A stretch of 64,000 nt of DNA from Candidatus Zixiibacteriota bacterium (lineage in GTDB: Bacteria; Zixibacteria; MSB-5A5; GN15; FEB-12): NCBI GenBank assembly GCA_029860345.1, contig JAOUBJ010000013.1, positions 62,001 through 126,000 on the forward strand. Direction: 5' to 3'. This document shows, piece after piece, positions 59,520-64,000 of the stretch. The stretch's first letter is position 1. Every line of letters starts with the position of its first letter. The notes below the pieces were generated by a model that did not search any database, was not told the DNA's origin, and saw only the letters and a list, made by a program, of their open reading frames with translations. The position numbers and the translations under genes were made by a program.

Positions 59520-60110
59520 TTACGGATTGCCCCAGACTTTCAAAGTGACGCGGCGGTTCTTCGAGGCAGCCTCGCGTTCATCAGGCATAGAGGCCGGTTT
59601 GGATTTTCCATAGGAGATGATAAACATCCGATACAACGAAATGCCGAAGCGCTCGGCCAGGAATCGTTTGGATGAATTGGCGCGTTTCTCACCGAGCATC
59701 ATATTGTATTTGCCCGAGCCGGTGCCGTCGGTGTGACCTTCGATTTCGATCAGTGATTGCGGATGTTGTTCCATCTTGACGCCGGCCTCGCTGAGTATCT
59801 GCTCACCGGTGGCTGTGATATCCCAACTATCGAAGTCGAAATTGATAACGCCGGACCAGATGATCTGGTAGTTTTCAAATCCTTTGGCCTCGTTGATGGC
59901 CAGATCGGTTTTGGTTGATAGTTCACCGGCCAGAGTTCTCAACCGCTCGACCTCGGCCGCGTTGGCATCGGTCTTGTCCTTCAGGGTGGCCACCTGAGCA
60001 GCAGTGCGACCTTCCGAGGCGCCGATTTGCTCAGCGACATATTCCTTGTTGACCCCGCAGCCTGCAGCCAATACAGCCAGCAGGCACATCAGTAAAGCGA
60101 TTCTCTTCAT
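59520..60110 (-). CDS. OmpA-family lipoprotein (Pal-like)
   Basis: The 196-residue protein has a lipoprotein signal (LLMCLLAVLAAGC, cysteine about 18). A short coiled coil follows (QVATLKDKTDANAAEVERLR, of the alanine/leucine-rich kind). The OmpA C-terminal domain then runs from about residue 85: INFDFDSWDITATGEQILSE, IEIEGHTDGTGSGKYNMMLG, EKRANSSKRFLAERFGI and RRVTLKVWGNP. The peptidoglycan-binding residues (the D of HTDG and the R of NRR) are present. It ties the outer membrane to the cell wall. AAGGAAA precedes the ATG. Confidence 0.92.
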   Translation of the reverse strand: MKRIALLMCLLAVLAAGCGVNKEYVAEQIGASEGRTAAQVATLKDKTDANAAEVERLRTLAGELSTKTDLAINEAKGFENYQIIWSGVINFDFDSWDITATGEQILSEAGVKMEQHPQSLIEIEGHTDGTGSGKYNMMLGEKRANSSKRFLAERFGISLYRMFIISYGKSKPASMPDEREAASKNRRVTLKVWGNP

Positions 60111-60223
60111 AGCTATTTCCTTTCTTTTCAGCTTTTGTTACCAACCCATTCCAGTCCGTCGCCAAACTAATTCTCGGAGCCATATATGCAAGAAAAAAAT
60201 GCAGGGCCTGCGACTGGCTCTAT

Positions 60224-61051
60224 TTATTGTTTTAGGGCACCGGCTGTTATGCCCGAGACGATCTGACGCTGGAGCAATATGAAAACCAGCAGCACCGGCA
60301 GTACGGCAATCGTCGAACCAGCCATCAGGTGCGGCCAGTCGATTGCCTGGTGTCCCTGCAGTAGCGCCAAAGCCACGGGCAAAGTTCGCAGTTCGGCGCT
60401 GGACGTGAGTATGAACGGGAAGAGGAACGAATTCCAATTGGTAAAAAAGACCTGAATAGCCAGTACGGCCAGGGCGGGGCGACAGAGTGGCATCACTATG
60501 GTCAGAAGGATTCGCAAGTCGGAGGCTCCGTCGATGCGCGCCGCTTCTTCCATCGAGGGTGGGATGGACTCCACATACTGCTTGACCAGGAAAATCCCGA
60601 TCGGGTTCACCAGGAAGGGGAGGATCAGCGCCCAGTAAGTGTCGTAGAGACGTGCTTTCATCATCAAGACGTAAAGTGGAATGATCACTATGTGGGCCGG
60701 TATCATCAGCACGACAATGACCGAGACGAACATGAGGCGATTGGACAACAGACGAAAGCGGGCCAGCGAATAGCCGGTCATGAAACAAAACAGGATATTG
60801 CCCAGCGTGACCGAGAGGCCGACCAACATCGAGTTTGCGAAGGCCCGTCCCAGTCCACCTTGAGAAAGCAGGTCGGCGAAATTGGCCAGGGTGAAACCAC
60901 CCTCCAACCATCCGGATGTACCAAGACTGCTGGAGAGATCCATCACGGCAATCCGCATCATCCACAGCAGAGGATAGGACATGGCGGCCAGGATCAGACC
61001 AAGCCCCAGGTATCTCAGAACGTCTCGTGTACGCGCTCCGGTTTCTACCAC
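60224..61051 (-). CDS. Carbohydrate ABC transporter permease (MalG/UgpE-like)
   Basis: The 275-residue protein has six membrane helices and the permease EAA loop PPSMEEAARIDGASDLRILL followed by PLCRPALAVL. It matches the second permease of CUT1-type sugar importers, with the C-terminal GITAGALKQ typical of the family (VxGLTxGAVKG). Its start overlaps the first permease gene by seven bases. The ATPase subunit (MsmX/MalK-like) is absent from the window and could be shared from another locus, as happens for many CUT1 systems. Confidence 0.93.
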   Translation of the reverse strand: MVETGARTRDVLRYLGLGLILAAMSYPLLWMMRIAVMDLSSSLGTSGWLEGGFTLANFADLLSQGGLGRAFANSMLVGLSVTLGNILFCFMTGYSLARFRLLSNRLMFVSVIVVLMIPAHIVIIPLYVLMMKARLYDTYWALILPFLVNPIGIFLVKQYVESIPPSMEEAARIDGASDLRILLTIVMPLCRPALAVLAIQVFFTNWNSFLFPFILTSSAELRTLPVALALLQGHQAIDWPHLMAGSTIAVLPVLLVFILLQRQIVSGITAGALKQ

Positions 61052-61914
61052 AATGCCTGCCTCCGTCTCAGAAGCAGCATTTGCAGGATGGAAAAAGCGG
61101 CTATAATGACAAACAGTAAATAGGCGGCGGCCGACGCATAGCCGAAGCGAAACTGGGTTTGCAGTCCCTGCTCATAGATGAAGTAGACCGCGGTGGCCGT
61201 GTCGAACTTGCCCTTGGTCATCACGAAGATTTCCACGAATACTTGAAACGACTTGATGGTGTTGATGACTACGATGAACAGTGCTACCGGGCGCAAAAGC
61301 GGCAGCGTGATCGACCAGAAACGACGCCAACGCCCGGCCCCAGCCAACTCGGCGGCTTCATACAACTCCTCGGGTATCCCTTTGAGTCCGGCCAGGAAGA
61401 TCAACATATAGTAGCCTACCGACATCCAGACATCCATACCCATTATCGAGTAGAGCGCCGTCGAACTATCAAACAGAAAGCCATGCTCCGGCGGGGTCAG
61501 GCCGGCCAATCTGGTCAACAGCGCCATGTAGCCGCCACGCTGAAACAAATTGGTAAAGATCAGCGCGATGACCACCATCGAGGTAACCGACGGCAGGAAA
61601 AACCCGGCCCGAAAAAGAGCACGCCCACGGAACCGTCGATTGACCATCAAGGCCATCACCAACGCCAACACCGTAGTTACCGGGATCGTCCCCAGAACGA
61701 ACACAAAAGTGTTCTTCAAGGCCGATTGGAAGTCGTGATCGTGGAGTAGTTCACGGTAGTTGCCCCAGCCGACCCAGTCAAATTCACTGGACAGCAGTTG
61801 GTAGTTGGTAAACCCCATCACCAGTGAATACAGGAGAGGGAACAACCAGAAAAAAACGAAAGTGATCAGCCAGGGGGACGACAGTACAAAGCTACTCGAC
61901 GGCCTTAGTTTCAT
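61045..61914 (-). CDS. Carbohydrate ABC transporter permease (MalF/UgpA-like)
   Basis: The 289-residue protein starts with a membrane helix containing PWLITFVFFWLFPLLYSLVM. It carries the EAA loop PEELYEAAELAGAGRWRRFW, and ends with LQMLLLRRR. This is the first permease of a CUT1 sugar importer, forming the channel with the MalG-like protein. The start overlaps the binding-protein gene by four bases (ATGA-type coupling) and its end overlaps the second permease gene. Confidence 0.93.
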   Translation of the reverse strand: MKLRPSSSFVLSSPWLITFVFFWLFPLLYSLVMGFTNYQLLSSEFDWVGWGNYRELLHDHDFQSALKNTFVFVLGTIPVTTVLALVMALMVNRRFRGRALFRAGFFLPSVTSMVVIALIFTNLFQRGGYMALLTRLAGLTPPEHGFLFDSSTALYSIMGMDVWMSVGYYMLIFLAGLKGIPEELYEAAELAGAGRWRRFWSITLPLLRPVALFIVVINTIKSFQVFVEIFVMTKGKFDTATAVYFIYEQGLQTQFRFGYASAAAYLLFVIIAAFSILQMLLLRRRQALW

Positions 61915-63125
61915 TTCTTTTTCAGGGCTTCGATTTTCTGCCTGGCCTTCAGCAGCGCCTCAGCAGGATGGCCCGAGCCGAACAAAGCATCCTCAACCGC
62001 TTCTTCAATGGCTGATTCGATATATACCCAATCAGGATCGACCGGTGGATGCTTGACCATCGACATCTGTTTGATGAACGTCTGGAGGTGCATATTTGAT
62101 TTGAAGTATGGGTCCTCCTGGGCGATATTGCTGGACGGGTTGGCCGAGCGATTAGCCTTGCAGAAACGAACCTGGTTGGCGGCCGTGGTAATGAAGTCGA
62201 TCAGCTTCACGGCACCTTCGCTGTTTTCACTAGATGCATTTACGACCAGATACTCGCCTCCAAGAAAGGAGCGACCGGGGTATTTCAAACCAGGCATCAG
62301 AGTCGAGACCAGATCGATGTCACGCTGTTCGCGTTCGATACGTTTCAGCAGCCAGTCACCCGAGATAATGAAGCCCACTTTTCCATCGAGAAAGGCGTCC
62401 TCTATGCCGCGTTGGTTGGACACAAATCCACATGAATCGTGCAGTTCCTTGTATATCGATAGTGCATCCACCGCTTTGGTAGAGGTCAGAACACAGTAGC
62501 GGTTGTCATCGGTGAAAATCTGGGCGCCGTAGGACCAGAAGAAAGGCAGGAACTTTTTGTACAGACGATGCTTCTCGGCCGTGTTGGAACCCCAACCGTA
62601 AATGTCGCTGCCGAGTGAATCGACCTTCAACGCAGCCTGCTTGAGCTGGTCCATGGTGACAGGAGCAAAGCCTGAATCATATTCCGCCCGGATCAGCAGG
62701 GATCGGTTGGCGAATAGGACCCGTGTGCCAAGTATCCAGGGTTTTGCGTATAGTTTGCCGTTGTAATCAGCCATGCTGTAGCCATGATAGTCGGCAGTGT
62801 CTCCGGCGAGGTGCTCAGACAGATCTTTCAGATGTCCGGACGATGCAAACTGCGCCAACCAATCCGAGCCAAGTTCCAGAACATCGGGTCCTGCACCCGA
62901 AGCCAGGGCGACCACGATCTTTTCATGACCATTGGCCCAGGTGAGGTCAGTCAGTTTCACTTCGAAGTCGGGGTTGGCTTTCTCAAAATCATCGACTATT
63001 GCTTCGATGGTTGGCTTCACACCCGGATCGGTCCAAAACTGCCACCACTCGATGGTCGTGGTGGCCCTGGCAGTGCCGGCGATGGCACAAGCGGTCAGAA
63101 CGGTAACCAGTGATATTTTCAACAT
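61911..63125 (-). CDS. Extracellular sugar-binding protein (solute-binding family 1)
   Basis: The 404-residue protein has a signal peptide (LVTVLTACAIAGTARA). It then has the family pattern: TTIEWWQFWTDPGVKPTIEA, FEKANPDFEVKLTDLTWANG, KIVVALASGAGPDVLELGSD, DAFLDGKVGFIISGDWLLKR, and GGEYLVVNASSENSEGAVKL. It would capture an oligosaccharide or related sugar in the periplasm for the two permeases downstream. AGAGGA lies three to four bases before the ATG. Substrate is unknown. It begins the operon; the gene to its right is divergent. Confidence 0.92.
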   Translation of the reverse strand: MLKISLVTVLTACAIAGTARATTTIEWWQFWTDPGVKPTIEAIVDDFEKANPDFEVKLTDLTWANGHEKIVVALASGAGPDVLELGSDWLAQFASSGHLKDLSEHLAGDTADYHGYSMADYNGKLYAKPWILGTRVLFANRSLLIRAEYDSGFAPVTMDQLKQAALKVDSLGSDIYGWGSNTAEKHRLYKKFLPFFWSYGAQIFTDDNRYCVLTSTKAVDALSIYKELHDSCGFVSNQRGIEDAFLDGKVGFIISGDWLLKRIEREQRDIDLVSTLMPGLKYPGRSFLGGEYLVVNASSENSEGAVKLIDFITTAANQVRFCKANRSANPSSNIAQEDPYFKSNMHLQTFIKQMSMVKHPPVDPDWVYIESAIEEAVEDALFGSGHPAEALLKARQKIEALKKK

Positions 63126-63234
63126 CTATCCTCTCAATTGTTCATATCTTACTGCGACAAGAATAGGCAGGCGCCGGTCCGGGGTCAATGAAAAACTTGT
63201 TGACGCACAGGTCGAACCGGCAAACCTTGCCGCT

Positions 63235-64000
63235 GTGCAACCATGTCATATTATAGCAACCGTCGCGAGTAGTCCGGACTGGCTTGAGATCAGTCGCCTG
63301 CCTACGTTGGTGGCAGCGATTGTGGCCGTGGCCATTGTCTTGTACACCACCTACCACCGTTCCAGCCGAAGTAAGTTCAAAATGCGACGCATCGCCGGTC
63401 TGAATGCGGTGGAAGAGGCTATCGGTCGCGCAACAGAAATGGCCCGACCGCTGTTGTTTACGCCGGGATGGGGGGGAGACATCCAGCGTCCGACAACGAT
63501 TGCCTCTATGAACATCCTGGCACAGGTGGCCCAGAAAACAGCCCAATACGACTGCCGACTCGTCTATCCCACCCATGATCCCGTGATAATGACGGTGGCC
63601 CAGGAGGTCGTGAAAGAAGCCTGCATTCGTGCCGGTTACCCCGACCGTTATCGTGTCGATGACATCTCGTATGTTACCTCGTCGCAGTTTGGCTATGCGG
63701 CCGCCGTTGACGGCATGATTACCCGGCTGAAACCGGCCTCTATTTTCCTGTTGGGCACTTTCGAGGCGGAGTCGTTGATTCTGGCCGAAACCGGTCACAG
63801 CGTGGGAGCTATCCAGATTGCCGGAACCGATTCGACCATTCAGTTGTCGTTTTTTATCGTAGCCTGCGACTACACTTTGATCGGTGAGGAACTGTTCGCG
63901 GCTTCGGGATACCTATCGCAGGACCCTTCGATCCTCGCCTCTGTGCGGGCTCAGGACATTATGAAAGTGGGCATCATGGTTCTGCTGGTCATCGCCGCCG
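63235..64000 (+). CDS. Membrane protein of the DUF6754 type, runs off the right edge
   Basis: A frame without stop runs to the right edge. From about 63307 it encodes a membrane helix (TLVAAIVAVAIVLYTTYH), then MRRIAGLNAVEEAIGRATEM, ARPLLFTPGWGGD, IASMNILAQVAQKTAQYDCR, DDISYVTSSQFGYAAAVDGM, LLGTFEAESLILAETGHSVG, and a second helix beginning VGIMVLLVIAA at the edge. The pattern agrees with my memory of DUF6754 proteins, which are of unknown function; I am less sure of the number than of the gene being real. The start is unclear: GTG at 63235 or TTG at 63307, none with a good ribosome-binding site. Divergent from the sugar-importer operon. Confidence 0.72.
   Translation, partial: MQPCHIIATVASSPDWLEISRLPTLVAAIVAVAIVLYTTYHRSSRSKFKMRRIAGLNAVEEAIGRATEMARPLLFTPGWGGDIQRPTTIASMNILAQVAQKTAQYDCRLVYPTHDPVIMTVAQEVVKEACIRAGYPDRYRVDDISYVTSSQFGYAAAVDGMITRLKPASIFLLGTFEAESLILAETGHSVGAIQIAGTDSTIQLSFFIVACDYTLIGEELFAASGYLSQDPSILASVRAQDIMKVGIMVLLVIAA

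Noticed and set aside
60138-60965. 275-codon minus-strand frame overlapping the MalG-like permease in another phase
   Set aside because: The permease frame has six helices and the EAA loop, so this frame is a shadow.
63142-63798. 218-codon minus-strand frame near the right end
   Set aside because: The plus strand in the same place carries a membrane protein with convincing hydrophobic and conserved segments; the minus frame has no ribosome-binding site or pattern.

Overview
The window looks like a chromosomal segment of a moderately GC-rich, double-membraned bacterium from the FCB side of the tree, most like the candidate phylum Zixibacteria. This rests on several things: two dockerin-like GxxDISDLV calcium repeats at the end of a secreted protease, a 'YPNPFNPSTTI' sorting tail of the Por/type IX type on a second protease, a BamA/D15-like barrel, a secretin, an OmpA-like lipoprotein, and intergenic DNA crowded with palindromic dispersed repeats. 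The taxonomic call is inference; no rRNA gene is present. I found no tRNA, rRNA, CRISPR array, insertion sequence or prophage.

Layout, left to right. 1-2.4 kb: tail of ribonuclease HIII, a small secreted protein and a lipoprotein. 2.7-9.0 kb: three consecutive GAF-rich sensor proteins in one operon, the first two apparently degenerate kinases and the third a complete hybrid histidine kinase. 9.3-13.4 kb: an FMN riboswitch with an intrinsic terminator, then ribD-ribE-ribBA-ribH-nusB. 13.5-24.7 kb: an ATP-grasp enzyme, then a surface-glycan locus (DUF2723 protein, GT4, flippase-like protein, GT-C, Gfo/Idh/MocA dehydrogenase, hexapeptide acyltransferase, GT2). 25-27.6 kb: small proteins with an HTH regulator and an odd leader region, then a rhodanese-DoxX pair. 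27.6-35.5 kb (minus strand): a type IV pilus/type II secretion operon (ATPase, platform protein, two pseudopilins, PilM-PilN fusion, PilO, PilP/GspC-like, secretin).

35.6-46.1 kb holds envelope and secreted proteins: a D15-like barrel, a dockerin-tailed metalloprotease, a zinc-ribbon protein, an M6 protease, and a barrel/lipoprotein pair. 46.3-51.9 kb holds a WYL regulator, an enlarged QueT-like transporter, a bacterial microcompartment shell protein with a CoA-acylating aldehyde dehydrogenase behind a near-consensus promoter, and an unfamiliar protein with a PD-(D/E)XK nuclease signature. 52-64 kb is mixed: a haem-motif secreted protein with a CTERM-like tail, an RRM protein, small membrane proteins, a double-receiver regulator, an alkyltransferase-like protein, an OmpA lipoprotein, a sugar ABC importer without its ATPase, and a membrane protein running off the right edge.

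Much of the non-coding DNA is made of recurring palindromes. At least two families keep a fold while the stem sequence changes between copies, including compensatory changes. The intergenic region at 41.9-42.7 kb concentrates several of them. Other places that deserve a second look are the sensor triplet, the microcompartment pair with its adjacent nuclease-like gene, the leader at 26.1-26.2 kb and the folded stretch at 58.06-58.32 kb.
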